In this document: positions 17,391 to 26,134 of the stretch, one piece after another
Numbering within the stretch: position 1 is the first letter of the stretch
How the letters are laid out: every line of letters begins with the position of its first letter
NCBI GenBank assembly: GCA_016710165.1
Contig: JADJLJ010000001.1
Location: 868,001 to 932,000, forward strand
Reading direction: 5' to 3'
Source: Chitinophagaceae bacterium
Lineage (GTDB): Bacteria; Bacteroidota; Bacteroidia; Chitinophagales; Chitinophagaceae
DNA: 64,000 bases
The notes under the pieces: generated by a model
What the model was told of the DNA's origin: nothing
The model's database searches: none
What the model saw: the letters and a program-made list of their open reading frames with translations, nothing else
Position numbers and translations under genes: made by a program

Positions 17391-18074
17391 ATGGACGAAG
17401 TGAAACAAAACCTGGTGTTTGCCGAACAAAAGGCAAAAGAATTATTCAATACCGCAGAACAACGGGGGCTGATAATTCCCGGGAAGTCTGAAAGTGAATT
17501 GGCAGGGGAAATAGCTAACCTGGCCAAAGAATTTTTTGGCATTGGGAACTTCTGGCATAAAAAAATTGTACGGGCTGGCGCCAACACCCTTCACCCATAC
17601 AATGGAAATCCACCAGACCGGGTCATCCAGGATGACGATATTGTATTTTTAGACCTGGGCCCTGTTTTTAAGGGTTGGGAAGCAGACCTGGGGAGAACCT
17701 ATGTTATTGGCAATGATCCATTGAAACTGAAATTAAAAAAAGACGTAGAAGATGCCTGGCATGAAGCAAACCGGTGGTATTCCAAACAGAATGATCTGAC
17801 AGGTGCGGAATGCTTTCATTACGTTACTGAGCTGGCAAAAAGTTATGGGTGGGAATTTGGCGGAGACATAGCCGGTCATATAGTAGGCCCTTTCCCGCAT
17901 GAACAGCCGGATGATCCTGCCGACCTGGGATTGGATATTCACCCGGATAATCAAAGCAGCATTTTCCTGCGGGATAAACATGGGAACAAAAGACATTGGA
18001 TACTGGAAATTCAATTTGTGGACAGGGCAAATAATATCGGGGGTTTCTTTGAACAATTATTGACAACAGAATAA
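17391..18074 (+). CDS. M24 family metallopeptidase
   Basis: 227 residues with the pita-bread fold: KIVRAGANTLHPY, DDDIVFLDLGPVFKGWEADLGRTYVIG (two metal-binding Asp), then GGDIAGHIVGPFPHEQP with a metal His, and a final acidic region (HWILEIQFVDRANNIGGFFEQLL). Relatives are Xaa-Pro aminopeptidases and methionine aminopeptidases; this short form lacks the N-terminal creatinase domain. Exact substrate unknown. Probably co-transcribed with the next gene (26-base gap). Confidence 0.85.
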   Translation: MDEVKQNLVFAEQKAKELFNTAEQRGLIIPGKSESELAGEIANLAKEFFGIGNFWHKKIVRAGANTLHPYNGNPPDRVIQDDDIVFLDLGPVFKGWEADLGRTYVIGNDPLKLKLKKDVEDAWHEANRWYSKQNDLTGAECFHYVTELAKSYGWEFGGDIAGHIVGPFPHEQPDDPADLGLDIHPDNQSSIFLRDKHGNKRHWILEIQFVDRANNIGGFFEQLLTTE

Positions 18075-18100
18075 AACATCAGATCAATAAACGCATAAAA

Positions 18101-18583
18101 ATGAAAAAGATCATCAACACAGGCATCATGGCACTGGGGCTGTTGCGAGCCGACGCCCAGGGCCCGGATATGGCAATATTAAAAGAACTGAATGCAAAAT
18201 TCATTCACAATTTTGTGACCAATGACGTGGCGGCTCACAGTCTGATCATTCACCCGGATTTCATACACATCAACACAGAAGGAAAATACACCGACCGGGC
18301 AAGGTACCTCGAGAACTGGGCGCATGGTTTCAGGGATATTGTATATTGGGACTACCGGGGCGAAGACATCAAACTATTCGGCAACACGGCCCTTGTACAT
18401 TCACAGAACAAGTGCATTGCGATCAAAGACGGGAAAGAAGATATCAGCTACTGGATGTATACCGATACCTATATAAAAGAAAACGGGGAATGGAAATGTG
18501 TGCAGGCGCAGATAGGGAAAGTGACAAGGGAGAACCTTGCCGGGGAGGAAACGATCGTGAGGAAATATGATTACCGGAAATAA
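18101..18583 (+). CDS. NTF2-like (DUF4440) exported protein
   Basis: 160 residues with a short signal sequence (MKKIINTGIMALGLLRADAQ) and a DUF4440 fold (LKELNAKFIHNFVTNDVAAHSLIIHPDFIHINTEGKYTDRARYL, ending EWKCVQAQIGKVTREN). Function unknown; one of three NTF2-fold proteins in this window. Confidence 0.83.
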   Translation: MKKIINTGIMALGLLRADAQGPDMAILKELNAKFIHNFVTNDVAAHSLIIHPDFIHINTEGKYTDRARYLENWAHGFRDIVYWDYRGEDIKLFGNTALVHSQNKCIAIKDGKEDISYWMYTDTYIKENGEWKCVQAQIGKVTRENLAGEETIVRKYDYRK

Positions 18584-18626
18584 AACATTCACTACACAAT
18601 GTTCAGAACAACATTCAATATCCAAT

Positions 18627-19877
18627 TTAAACAAGCTCTATCACCGTTATCTCCGGCATGATGCCCACCCTGCCCGGGTAACCGATAAACCCAAAACCGG
18701 GATTCACATACAGTTTTTGGTTGCCTTCTTCATACAGTCCTGCCCATTGTTTATACATGTATTGCACCGGGCTCCATTTAAAACCGGGTATCTCCACGCC
18801 AAACTGCATGCCGTGGGTATGGCCGCTCAGCATCAGGTCAACATCGGGGTATTTTGTTTTTACTTCCGCATCCCAATGACTGGGATCGTGACTCATTAAG
18901 ATCTTAAATGGATATTTTTCAGCCCCGGGATGTGCCAGGTCCATGCGCCCGTGTTTGGGGAACCTGGCCTTGCTGCTCCAGTTCTCGATGCCCAGTAAAG
19001 CGATCTGTTCGCCTTCTTTTTCCAGTACCACGTGTTCATTCATCAGCAAACGCCATCCCATATCCGCATGCACCTGTTTCAGGTTATCCAGGTTCTGTTC
19101 CCGGCTGATGCCATTATACGGCCAACGGACGTAATCGCCATAATCGTGGTTGCCAAAAATGCTGTATACCCCCATGGGGGCTTTCAGCCGGCTGAATAAT
19201 TCCATGAATTCTTCCATCTCGGTGGCCCGGTCATTCACCAGGTCGCCGGTAAACAGGATGAGGTCGGCATTTTCTTTCAGTATCTTATCAATGCCATGAT
19301 GTACTGCTTTCTTATCGGTAAAACTGCCGCTGTGGATATCGCTGATGTGGATGATCTTTAATCCCTTGAATGCCGCCGGTAAATTATCAAATGCCAGCGG
19401 AACCTTTTTCAGGCTGTAATTGTACTTATTGCCAAAACCGTACAGGAGGCTTCCAAATAAAGTGCCTCCGGCAGCCAGGCCCAGCCAGCTTAAAAATACC
19501 GATCGGCTGATGCCATCACCGCTCATGCCTTCCACATCGGTATTGCTGAAGAATAATTTTCCGGCAACCCATTGAATTCCCCTGCGCACATCATCCACCA
19601 GGAAAAAGATGACCGCTACCATTTTTGCCAGCGACAAACCGATGATGGTTGCAAACAGATACGTCCTTACCTTCTTGCCCATGAAATGCTGGTCGGTATA
19701 AACAAACAGCAAAAAGCTGATGATGGCAATGACGGTAAGCCCCCAGTACAACGAATAGATGATCGCCCGGGCCCTGGGAGAAACAGAATGGCTTACTGCC
19801 TTCACGGCCTGGAAAATATAGGTATCCAGCAGCAGCATAATGCCAATGGTAATGAAAACGCCGGTTGGTGTACGCAT
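18627..19877 (-). CDS. Membrane-anchored metallophosphoesterase (YkuE-like)
   Basis: 416 residues. Three to four N-terminal membrane helices and a twin-stretch linker precede a calcineurin-type phosphoesterase domain from about residue 170: KIIHISDIHSGS, LFTGDLVND, IFGNHDYGDY, LMSHDPSHWD and LSGHTHGMQFG, which together supply the bimetal site. Members act on cell-surface or lipid-linked phosphates; substrate unknown. Confidence 0.9.
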   Translation of the reverse strand: MRTPTGVFITIGIMLLLDTYIFQAVKAVSHSVSPRARAIIYSLYWGLTVIAIISFLLFVYTDQHFMGKKVRTYLFATIIGLSLAKMVAVIFFLVDDVRRGIQWVAGKLFFSNTDVEGMSGDGISRSVFLSWLGLAAGGTLFGSLLYGFGNKYNYSLKKVPLAFDNLPAAFKGLKIIHISDIHSGSFTDKKAVHHGIDKILKENADLILFTGDLVNDRATEMEEFMELFSRLKAPMGVYSIFGNHDYGDYVRWPYNGISREQNLDNLKQVHADMGWRLLMNEHVVLEKEGEQIALLGIENWSSKARFPKHGRMDLAHPGAEKYPFKILMSHDPSHWDAEVKTKYPDVDLMLSGHTHGMQFGVEIPGFKWSPVQYMYKQWAGLYEEGNQKLYVNPGFGFIGYPGRVGIMPEITVIELV

Positions 19878-19881
19878 GGGG

Positions 19882-19923
19882 GTTTAGAGTTTAGGGTTTG
19901 AAGTTTGAGGTTTGAGGTTGGGG
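19882..19923. repeat. Heptamer array, word GTTTGAG
   Basis: Six consecutive 7-bp units: GTTTAGA, GTTTAGG, GTTTGAA, GTTTGAG, GTTTGAG, GTTGGGG. Confidence 0.75.
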
Positions 19924-20024
19924 ACCCAGGTTATTAAAGGTCATATGTTTTTTTGTTGCTATCATCATTATCACAAATATTACAATTAAGAGAGCTCTTT
20001 GTTCCCGGTTTTATGCCGAATGGT

Positions 20025-20032
20025 TAAATTTG
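20025..20032 (+). promoter_or_regulatory. Candidate parA promoter -7 element
   Basis: TAAATTTG, 283 bases before parA, the only consensus match I noticed in this gap. Confidence 0.4.
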
Positions 20033-20271
20033 CAGGCCCGGAAGTCCTATGCAGCATTTACCCGCAAATTTCAGGGTGTTTATTCAAAACAGACGATTGG
20101 GAATGTAAAATATTTTATAATGTGGCATTTGCCTCTTTATGGCTTGCCTGCAGCTTTGGGCGTAGAAAAAATGGTGAAAACAAAAAAGGGAATTGCTGTA
20201 CATTACAATACCTTTGGGCATCTCAGAAATGCACCGTTGTGCGTTGTCCATTGGCCGGTAAGCAGCTGTAT

Positions 20272-20306
20272 AACGAACGACGGTCAACGAACAACGAATA
20301 ACGAAC
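20272..20306. repeat. Heptamer array, word AACGAAC
   Basis: Five units in exact 7-bp register: AACGAAC, GACGGTC, AACGAAC, AACGAAT, AACGAAC, ending nine bases before the parA start codon. Confidence 0.75.
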
Positions 20307-20315
20307 AATGATACT

Positions 20316-21116
20316 ATGGGCAGAATAATCGGAGTAGCAAATCAAAAAGGAGGAGTTGGCAAGACAACCACGGCCATTAACCTGGCGGCGAGCCTCGCCG
20401 TGCTGGAATTCAGGACCCTGCTGGTGGATGCCGATCCACAGGCAAACAGCACCACCGGAACCGGTTTCGACCTGCACAACATCACCCAGAGCCTTTACGA
20501 CTGTATGGTGAACGAGGCACAGGCCAAAGACGTGATATTAAAAACAGATATTCCTTTCCTGGACCTGCTCCCCTCTCATATTGACCTGGTAGGTGCCGAG
20601 ATCGAAATGATAAACTACCCCAACCGGGAAGCGGTGCTTAAAAAGATACTGGAACCCATCAGGGATGAGTATGACTTTATTGTGATCGACTGTTCGCCAT
20701 CGTTGGGACTGATAACCGTTAATGCCTTAACAGCCGCCGACAGCGTGGTGGTTCCCGTGCAAACCGAATTCTTTGCACTGGAAGGGCTGGGAAAACTGCT
20801 CAATACCATCAAGATCGTTCAGAACAGGCTCAACCCATCGCTGAAAATTGAGGGGATCCTGATGACCATGTATGATGGCCGCCTGCGTCTTTGCAACCAG
20901 GTGGTGAGTGAAGTGCGCCGCCATTTCGATGACATTGTTTTCAGCAGCATCATTCACCGCAACACCCGCCTGAGTGAAGCGCCCAGTTTTGGCAAGCCCG
21001 TTATCCTGTATGATTCCGACAGCAAGGGCGCCGTTAATTATCTTAACCTTGCCAAAGAGATATTGCAAAAGAATAACCTTACCAAAATAAAAGAAGAAGA
21101 CAGGATATTGGAGTAA
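20316..21116 (+). CDS. parA: Chromosome-partitioning ATPase ParA (Soj)
   Basis: 266 residues. Deviant Walker A motif ANQKGGVGKTTTAIN near the N-terminus, LLVDADPQANSTTG (Walker A' region), DFIVIDCSPSLGLITVNAL (Walker B) and the ParA C-terminal part. ParA binds DNA without sequence preference and moves ParB-parS complexes by ATP cycling. It is followed by parB in the usual order. The start MGRIIGVANQKGG is standard. Confidence 0.95.
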   Translation: MGRIIGVANQKGGVGKTTTAINLAASLAVLEFRTLLVDADPQANSTTGTGFDLHNITQSLYDCMVNEAQAKDVILKTDIPFLDLLPSHIDLVGAEIEMINYPNREAVLKKILEPIRDEYDFIVIDCSPSLGLITVNALTAADSVVVPVQTEFFALEGLGKLLNTIKIVQNRLNPSLKIEGILMTMYDGRLRLCNQVVSEVRRHFDDIVFSSIIHRNTRLSEAPSFGKPVILYDSDSKGAVNYLNLAKEILQKNNLTKIKEEDRILE

Positions 21117-21121
21117 TAAGT

Positions 21122-21204
21122 TCGTGGTTTGTAGTTTGTGGTTCGTTGTTATATCAAAGAGTATCTGCCACAACTACAAACCACAAACCACAAACAATAA
21201 ATAA
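21122..21204. repeat. Inverted heptamer words between parA and parB
   Basis: GTTTGTG/GTTTGTA words at the left (21125-21150) and their complements ACTACAAACCACAAACC and on at the right (21172-21196) could form a long imperfect hairpin between two otherwise coupled genes. Confidence 0.65.
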
Positions 21205-21206
21205 AC

Positions 21207-22112
21207 ATGAGCCTTCCAAATAAAAAAGATGCATTGGGAAAAGGGATACGCAGCCTGCTTCAGAATATTGATGCAGACCTTAAAAGCACTGCCGGAAGTT
21301 TAAAGCCGGAGGTGATGGAGCAGGTTTCAACATCCATGCGCATCCCGCTGGAACAGATCGAAGTGAATCCCAAACAACCCCGTCATGACTTTGACGAAAC
21401 CGCCCTGAACGAACTGGCAGATTCCATAAAAATGCATGACATCATCCAGCCCCTCACCGTGACCAGGCTGGCCAATGGCAGGTACAGGCTTATTGCCGGT
21501 GAACGCCGTTTCCGGGCTTCAAAGATTGCAGGGCTCAAAGATGTACCCGTTTATATAAGGCAGGCAGATGATGCCCAGTTACTGGAGCTTTCGCTGCTGG
21601 AAAACCTGCAGCGGAAAGACCTGAATGCGATCGAGGTTGCCCTCAGTTATAAACGCCTGATGGATGAACTGGCATATACACAGGAGCAGGTGGCAGAACG
21701 GATGGGTAAAGAAAGGAGTACGGTCACCAACTACATACGCCTGCTGAAATTACCCCCCGATATACAGGTGGCTGTCCGCAACGGCGACATCAGCATGGGA
21801 CATGCAAGGGCGCTGATCAATGTGGATATGATTGATAAGCAACTGTACATCTTCAACGAAATAAAGAAACGCGGGCTTTCTGTACGTCAAACCGAAGAAC
21901 TGGTAAGAAAACAATATATACCGGCTGTTAAAGTTGCGGTAAAACAGGCCCTGCCACCCGATCTCAAACGAATTGAAGATAATTTAGCATCGCAGTTCAA
22001 CACCCGGGTTAAATTGAAACACAGCAAAAAAGGCGGAAGCATCCTGTTTGAATATTATTCCACCGAAGAACTGAATGCCCTGCTGGAAAAACTGAATATT
22101 AACGTAAGCTGA
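21207..22112 (+). CDS. parB: Chromosome-partitioning protein ParB (Spo0J family)
   Basis: 301 residues. ParB/Srx-type nuclease-like domain with IEVNPKQPRHDFDE, the CTP-binding motif region RYRLIAGERRFRASKIAG and SLLENLQRKDLNAIEVALSYKRL, then the DNA-binding HTH (YTQEQVAERMGKERSTVTNYIRLLKLP) and a C-terminal dimer domain. It loads at parS and spreads. Its stop overlaps the next start (TGATG). Confidence 0.95.
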   Translation: MSLPNKKDALGKGIRSLLQNIDADLKSTAGSLKPEVMEQVSTSMRIPLEQIEVNPKQPRHDFDETALNELADSIKMHDIIQPLTVTRLANGRYRLIAGERRFRASKIAGLKDVPVYIRQADDAQLLELSLLENLQRKDLNAIEVALSYKRLMDELAYTQEQVAERMGKERSTVTNYIRLLKLPPDIQVAVRNGDISMGHARALINVDMIDKQLYIFNEIKKRGLSVRQTEELVRKQYIPAVKVAVKQALPPDLKRIEDNLASQFNTRVKLKHSKKGGSILFEYYSTEELNALLEKLNINVS

Positions 22113-22723
22113 TGTATAAAGCGACCTCCTGTTTTATCCTGATCATCTCCCTTCTTTTTTGTACCCAGGTTGCTGCCCAGGAGGGCGGCGCCAAAAAAAA
22201 GAAGAACACGAACATATTCTCCAGACCCGACACGTCTAAATTATACAGCCCACGGATCGCCACCATCCGCTCTGCCATCCTTCCGGGATGGGGCCAGGCC
22301 ACCAATAAAAAATACTGGAAGATACCGGTTGTGTATGCTGCATTGGGAGCCACCACGTATATCTTTTTCAGGAATGTTAAACAATACAGGGAAGCCAGGG
22401 ATGCCTATCTCAATGCAATAGATGGTGACTTTACAAACGATTTCCAGATCCCCCAACCCTATTTTTCAGTAAAAGACCAGCCTGAACGGATAAAGAATTT
22501 CCGCAACGAGGTAAGGCAGAATGTGGACTACTCTGTACTGTTCTTTATCCTCTTCTGGGGGTTGAACGTGGTGGATGCCACCGTGGATGCCCATTTAAAG
22601 ACCTTCGATGTAAGTAACGACCTCAGCCTGCAGATAAAGCCCGGTTACAGCCCCCTTGCCCGCACAAATGGGATAAGCCTGGTGCTGAACATTCACCCCA
22701 AACCTCTAAAGGGGCTTAAATGA
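22112..22723 (+). CDS. DUF5683 domain protein
   Basis: 203 residues with a signal peptide or anchor at the N-terminus, the DUF5683 signature (ATIRSAILPGWGQATNKKYWKIPVVYAALGATTYIFF) and two to three membrane helices. It is a Bacteroidota envelope protein of unknown role, regularly found after parB, and overlaps the parB stop by one base. Its last codons (PKPLKGLK) and stop coincide with a CCTCTAAAGGGG palindrome related to the repeat at the kdsA end. Confidence 0.85.
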   Translation: MYKATSCFILIISLLFCTQVAAQEGGAKKKKNTNIFSRPDTSKLYSPRIATIRSAILPGWGQATNKKYWKIPVVYAALGATTYIFFRNVKQYREARDAYLNAIDGDFTNDFQIPQPYFSVKDQPERIKNFRNEVRQNVDYSVLFFILFWGLNVVDATVDAHLKTFDVSNDLSLQIKPGYSPLARTNGISLVLNIHPKPLKGLK

Positions 22724-22724
22724 T

Positions 22725-22732
22725 TATATTTG
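22725..22732 (+). promoter_or_regulatory. dapB -7 element
   Basis: TATATTTG, just after the DUF5683 stop and 31 bases before the first in-frame dapB ATG (22756). Confidence 0.5.
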
Positions 22733-22755
22733 TTTTTCACTAACTTTTAAAGCGC

Positions 22756-23517
22756 ATGAACAACGCAGGTAATACCCCCTTCAGGGGGCCAGGGGGCATG
22801 AGGATCGCACTGATCGGTTATGGCAAGATGGGTAAGACCATTGAAGAAGTGGCCGGGAAACGGGGACATACCATTGACCTGAAGATCGACATTGATACCA
22901 CCGGCTCTTTTACGAAAGAAAATCTTCTACGCTGCGATGTGGCCATTGAATTTACCGGGCCACACAGCGCAAAGGAGAATATACTGAAATGCCTGGATGC
23001 CGGCATACCCATTGTTAGCGGCAGTACCGGGTGGCTGGAGTACCGGGATGAAGTGGATGATCTTTGTAAAAAGAAGAACGGAAGTTTTTTATACGCCAGT
23101 AATTTCAGTGTAGGCGTGAACATTTTTTTTGAGCTGAACAAAAAACTGGCACAGCTGATGAAACCGCACAACGACTATGATGTTTCGCTGGTGGAGATCC
23201 ATCACACGCAGAAAAAAGATGCCCCAAGCGGAACAGCCATCACCCTTGCCGAACAGGTACTGCATGAGATCCCAGGTAAAGTAAAATGGGTGAATGAAGC
23301 TTCTGCCAACCCGGAAGATCTTGTCATTATCAGCAAGCGGGAAGACCCGGCACCAGGTACCCATTTGGTAAGATACCATTCCGCCGTTGACGATATTGAA
23401 TTAATCCATACGGCACACAGCCGGCAGGGGTTTGCACTGGGTGCTGTGCTGGCTGCGGAGTTCATCAAAGACAAGAAAGGCATTTTCAACATGCAGCAGG
23501 TACTAGGCATCAGCTAA
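22756..23517 (+). CDS. dapB: 4-hydroxy-tetrahydrodipicolinate reductase
   Basis: NAD(P)H-dependent reductase of the diaminopimelate/lysine pathway. The catalytic domain begins MRIALIGYGKMGKTIEEVAG at 22798 and contains the active-site motif EIHHTQKKDAPSGTA; from there it is 239 residues, the normal size. An ATG at 22756, better placed relative to the promoter, would add 14 residues (MNNAGNTPFRGPGG). Those are largely encoded by a CCCCCTTCAGGGGG palindrome (22775-22797) that abuts the 22798 ATG and leaves no clear ribosome site. Which start is used is open. Confidence 0.93.
   Translation: MNNAGNTPFRGPGGMRIALIGYGKMGKTIEEVAGKRGHTIDLKIDIDTTGSFTKENLLRCDVAIEFTGPHSAKENILKCLDAGIPIVSGSTGWLEYRDEVDDLCKKKNGSFLYASNFSVGVNIFFELNKKLAQLMKPHNDYDVSLVEIHHTQKKDAPSGTAITLAEQVLHEIPGKVKWVNEASANPEDLVIISKREDPAPGTHLVRYHSAVDDIELIHTAHSRQGFALGAVLAAEFIKDKKGIFNMQQVLGIS
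22775..22797. repeat. G/C palindrome at the dapB start
   Basis: CCCCCTTCAGGGGG followed by CCAGGGGG, directly before the ATG at 22798. It belongs with the CCCCTTTAGGGG-type elements at 22700 and 30470-30573. Confidence 0.6.
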
Positions 23518-23531
23518 CCCAACTGAAACGG

Positions 23532-25346
23532 ATGCAACGGACAAAAATAATCCTCTTTACTTTCATATTATGTATTACCGGCTTTTCCGTCAAGGCACAG
23601 CAATACCTCATTGACAGCCTGAATTTTATAATTGAGAACAGCGCCAGCGACCGGGAGAAGATGAAAGCCTGTTTCATGCTGCAGGAAAAACTTCTTGTAA
23701 AGGATTTTGATGAGTGCCTGGCGGCTGCACAAAGAGGCGCTTCCCTTGCACAAAAAATAAACGACAGCAGTTCCTTCGGTGGCTTTCAAAGCGCCATTGG
23801 CAGGGCCTACTATTTTAAAGGCAACTACGACAGCGCAGCCACGTATTATTATAAAAGCATCGGCATCTTACGAAAGACCGGCGACCAGCCGAAGCTGGCT
23901 GCCGCATTGAATGATCTTGGAAAACTATACCGCAAATCCCGTGACCTGGACAGGGCATTACAGATGTACGATGAGGCTTTTGCTATTTACAACCGGTTGA
24001 ATGACGAGGAGGGGATGGGAACCATACTAAATGAATCGGGGGTGGTATTTGAATACAAAGAAAATTACGATGAAGCGATAAGCCGTTACAAAAGGTCACT
24101 GGAAATACGGGAAAGAATGAGCGACACCATTGGTATCGCTTACAGCCTGAATTTTATTGGCGGCGCTTACACGCAGCAAAAGAAATTCAAAGAAGCTGAA
24201 GATTATCTTTTTCAGTCACTCGAACTGAGAAAAAAACTGAAAGACAGTTTTACCATTGCCCTGAGCCACAGCGACCTGGGCTATATGTATAAAGAACAAA
24301 ACAGCCTCGACAAAGCCCTTGAACAATACAACCTGAGCAATGCCATTGCCGTTGATATGAAATTCATCGACCTGCTGCTGGGTAATTACCGGGAACTGGC
24401 GGTGATCGCAGAAAAGAAAGGGGATTTTGCCCTGTCGCTGGTTTATTACAAAAAGCAAACAGCACTCAAAGACTCGATCTATTCGGGTGAAAAGATGAAA
24501 CAGATAGAACAGCTGAATGCAAAATACCAGGCAGAGAAAAAAGAGCAGCAGCTGAAACTGCAGAAAACCGAGCTAAGCCGGAAGAATTATTTGCTGATGG
24601 GCATCTCGCTTGCCAGTGCCCTGCTGGTATTATCCGGATTCACTTTTTACCGGAAAAGGCAGTTACAACATAAAATGATGCTGCAGGAGGAAGTGATGAA
24701 ACAGCAGGACATTGCTACCAAAGCCATCATCAATGCCGAGGAAAATGAACGCAAACGCATTGCTGCCGACCTGCACGACGGCGTGGGCCAGTTGATGAGT
24801 GCGGCAAAAATGAACTTATCCGCCTTTGAGAATGAGATAACTTTCAAAGACCAGTCCCAGAAGATCTCTTTTGAAAAGCTGATCAGCCTGGTGGATGAGA
24901 GCTGTAAAGAGATACGGAGTGTAAGTCACCAGATGATGCCCAATGCACTGCTCAAAAGCGGGCTTGCCAGTGCCGTTAAGGAATTCATTGATAAGATAGA
25001 CAACCGCATTCTCAAAATAAACCTGCATGCGGAAGGCCTGAGTGAACGGCTTGATAGTAATACCGAAACGGTGCTTTACCGGGTGATCCAGGAATGTGTG
25101 AACAATGTCATCAAACATTCGGGAGCCTCCAACCTCGATATTTCACTGATAAAGGATGAAGATGGCATATCGGTAACTGTGGAAGATAATGGGTGTGGTT
25201 TTGATACCACCGATAAACAAAAAACGGAAGGGATCGGATTGAAGAACATCCGCTCCAGGGTTGAATTCCTTAAGGGTACGGTTGATTTTGACAGTTCTCC
25301 GGGAAAAGGCACATTGGTTGCCATTCATATCCCGGCATCCCATTAA
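23532..25346 (+). CDS. TPR sensor histidine kinase (HisKA_3 type)
   Basis: 604 residues: signal peptide, TPR repeats from about residue 60 to 320 (ALNDLGKLYRKSRDLDRALQMYDEAFAIYNRLNDEEGMG and others), a coiled segment, one membrane helix (about 358-376), then the HisKA_3 box NERKRIAADLHDGVGQLMS with phospho-acceptor His415, and a HATPase domain (ECVNNVIKHS, VEDNGCGFD, GIGLKNIRSRVEFLKGTV). It probably reads an outside or envelope signal through the TPRs and phosphorylates the adjacent regulator. It starts 14 bases after dapB, so read-through from there is possible. Confidence 0.92.
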   Translation: MQRTKIILFTFILCITGFSVKAQQYLIDSLNFIIENSASDREKMKACFMLQEKLLVKDFDECLAAAQRGASLAQKINDSSSFGGFQSAIGRAYYFKGNYDSAATYYYKSIGILRKTGDQPKLAAALNDLGKLYRKSRDLDRALQMYDEAFAIYNRLNDEEGMGTILNESGVVFEYKENYDEAISRYKRSLEIRERMSDTIGIAYSLNFIGGAYTQQKKFKEAEDYLFQSLELRKKLKDSFTIALSHSDLGYMYKEQNSLDKALEQYNLSNAIAVDMKFIDLLLGNYRELAVIAEKKGDFALSLVYYKKQTALKDSIYSGEKMKQIEQLNAKYQAEKKEQQLKLQKTELSRKNYLLMGISLASALLVLSGFTFYRKRQLQHKMMLQEEVMKQQDIATKAIINAEENERKRIAADLHDGVGQLMSAAKMNLSAFENEITFKDQSQKISFEKLISLVDESCKEIRSVSHQMMPNALLKSGLASAVKEFIDKIDNRILKINLHAEGLSERLDSNTETVLYRVIQECVNNVIKHSGASNLDISLIKDEDGISVTVEDNGCGFDTTDKQKTEGIGLKNIRSRVEFLKGTVDFDSSPGKGTLVAIHIPASH

Positions 25347-25393
25347 AAACTTTTCGCTACATTTAGCGAACGGAAAAGAAGCTTGAGCAGAAA

Positions 25394-26035
25394 ATGAAAA
25401 ACGCTAAGACCAGGTTAGGGATCGTTGACGACCACCAGATAGTAATAGACGGGCTAAAATCTTTACTTCAGGGCCACAACCAGTTTGAAGTGCTGGTTGA
25501 ATGTACACAGCCGCTCCGGATGATCGAACTCATCGGCAGGAATTTCATTGATATTTTACTCACCGACGTAATGATGCCCGGCATGAACGGGGCAGAACTG
25601 GCAAAAGAAGTTCACCTGAAATACCCTGAAATAAAGATACTGGCGCTTTCCATGAGCGGGCAGGGCGACCTGGTAAACCGGATGATCGAAGATGCAGACA
25701 TTTCCGGTTATGTGCTCAAGAACATTGGCAAACAGGAATTGGTGAAGGCACTGGAAAAGATCTCTGCCGGCGGCATTTATTTCAGCGATGAGGTTTTGGA
25801 GGAAATGACCAGGGCCAGCGAACGGAAAAAAGAAAATGAAGAGGTCAATCTTACGGCCAGGGAAATTGAGATCATCCGGCTGATCGAAAAAGAATTAAGC
25901 AATAAACAGATCGCTGAAAGACTTTTTTTGAGCGAACGGACCGTGGAGACCCACCGCAAGAATATTTTCCGGAAAACGAATACCGCCAGCGTGATCGGCT
26001 TGGTGAAATATGCCTACGAGCACAAGCTCATATGA
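25394..26035 (+). CDS. NarL/FixJ-type response regulator
   Basis: 213 residues. The receiver domain has the acidic pair in GIVDDHQ, phospho-acceptor Asp58 (ILLTDVMMPGMNG), the Ser of ALSMSGQ and Lys of VLKNIGK. The LuxR-type HTH is at about 148-210 (VNLTAREIEIIRLIEKELSNKQIAERLFLSERTVETHRKNIFRKTN). It lies 47 bases after the kinase and is its evident partner. Targets unknown. Confidence 0.94.
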   Translation: MKNAKTRLGIVDDHQIVIDGLKSLLQGHNQFEVLVECTQPLRMIELIGRNFIDILLTDVMMPGMNGAELAKEVHLKYPEIKILALSMSGQGDLVNRMIEDADISGYVLKNIGKQELVKALEKISAGGIYFSDEVLEEMTRASERKKENEEVNLTAREIEIIRLIEKELSNKQIAERLFLSERTVETHRKNIFRKTNTASVIGLVKYAYEHKLI

Positions 26036-26041
26036 ATAATG

Positions 26042-26103
26042 AACAAGGAATTTTGAATGACGAAGTATGACATTCCGATCATAATTCATCATTCCTTGTT
26101 CCT
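26042..26103. repeat. Inverted repeat between convergent genes
   Basis: AACAAGGAA at the left arm is mirrored by TTCCTTGTT at the right, with AATGA/TCATT words between. It could act as a bidirectional terminator for the response regulator and the converging dehydrogenase, though the T-tract is weak. Confidence 0.5.
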
Positions 26104-26134
26104 TGCTCGATATTCATTCCCTGGTTCAGTATTC

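Larger units (their letters stand above)
19878..20315. other. Intergenic region upstream of parA
   Basis: 438 bases. It holds six heptamers (19882-19923), a TAAATTTG -7 element (20025-20032) and five more heptamers of another word (20272-20306) directly before parA. One reading frame runs through 20030-20311, but its tail is just translated repeat and it has no family look, so I do not call a gene. I saw no parS-like palindrome here. Confidence 0.5.

Noticed and set aside
20030..20311. 93-codon gene upstream of parA
   Set aside because: Starts on TTG inside the -7 element, has no family features, and its end is translated heptamer repeat.
20316..22112. parS site near parAB
   Set aside because: No match to the TGTTTCACGTGAAACA palindrome was seen by eye within or around these genes; a motif search would settle it.
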